A stretch of DNA of 5,597 nucleotides from the NCBI GenBank assembly GCA_002399025.1, contig DHCV01000028.1, forward strand, positions 1 to 5,597. The letters are read 5' to 3'. The translations under genes and the position numbers were made by a program. This DNA is from Bacteroidales bacterium UBA4893. Its GTDB lineage: Bacteria; Bacteroidota; Bacteroidia; Bacteroidales; P3. Each line of letters starts with the position of its first letter. The stretch's first letter is position 1. A model generated the notes under the pieces. That model did no database searches and was not told the origin of the DNA. It saw only the letters and a program-made list of their open reading frames with translations. This document shows positions 5,576 to 5,597 of this stretch, piece after piece.

Positions 5576-5597
5576 TGACCCGTCCTGAATAAGGTTG
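5576..5597. mobile_element. Possible IS3-family terminal inverted repeat, cut by the right edge
   Basis: The last 22 bases, TGACCCGTCCTGAATAAGGTTG, have the style of IS3-family ends (TGACC, a C-rich stretch, then AATAAGGTTGACA-like sequence). The element body and the second end are outside the window, so this rests on pattern memory alone. If it is right, the intergenic repeats at 5492-5536 lie just outside the insertion. Confidence 0.3.

Overview
The window looks like chromosomal DNA of an anaerobic, fermentative member of the Bacteroidota. The DNA is AT-rich (about one third G+C by eye). Start codons sit in A/T-rich leaders with no AGGAGG-type ribosome binding site, which is usual for this phylum. 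The central gene is a group B-type [FeFe] hydrogenase whose sequence style (accessory iron-sulfur domain, three H-cluster motifs) resembles Bacteroides-type enzymes. The lineage call is inference; there is no rRNA or other strong taxonomic marker.

Layout: eight genes run on the + strand with gaps of only 1 to 33 bases, so they are probably one transcript. In order: (1) the last 71 codons of a gene cut by the left edge, probably a PAS-containing protein and possibly a sensory [FeFe] hydrogenase; (2) a SpoIIE/PP2C-type serine phosphatase with an extra C-terminal domain; (3) a small thioredoxin-fold [2Fe-2S] ferredoxin; (4) the catalytic [FeFe] hydrogenase; (5) a stand-alone DRTGG-domain protein; (6) a PHP-family metal-dependent phosphoesterase; (7) a small GHKL (HATPase_c) ATP-binding protein; (8) a GatB/YqeY-domain protein. 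From 5286 to the right edge no gene is well supported. This stretch has a weak hairpin, a convincing Rho-independent terminator (5373-5410), a 22-base-period pair of near-palindromes (5497-5536), and at the very edge a sequence resembling an IS3-family terminal inverted repeat.

How the parts may work together: the hydrogenase keeps every H-cluster cysteine and the proton-relay cysteine, so it should turn over hydrogen, probably disposing of fermentative electrons through ferredoxin. Around it is a signalling set: a PAS-type sensor tail, a serine phosphatase and a small GHKL ATPase that could be an opposing kinase, plus DRTGG and PHP proteins. This has the shape of a partner-switching circuit, but no STAS-type phosphoacceptor is visible here. 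The most interesting question is what the phosphatase and ATPase act on, and whether redox or hydrogen state controls them. The genes belong to known families; the circuit and the roles of DRTGG, PHP and the phosphatase tail are the unexplained part.
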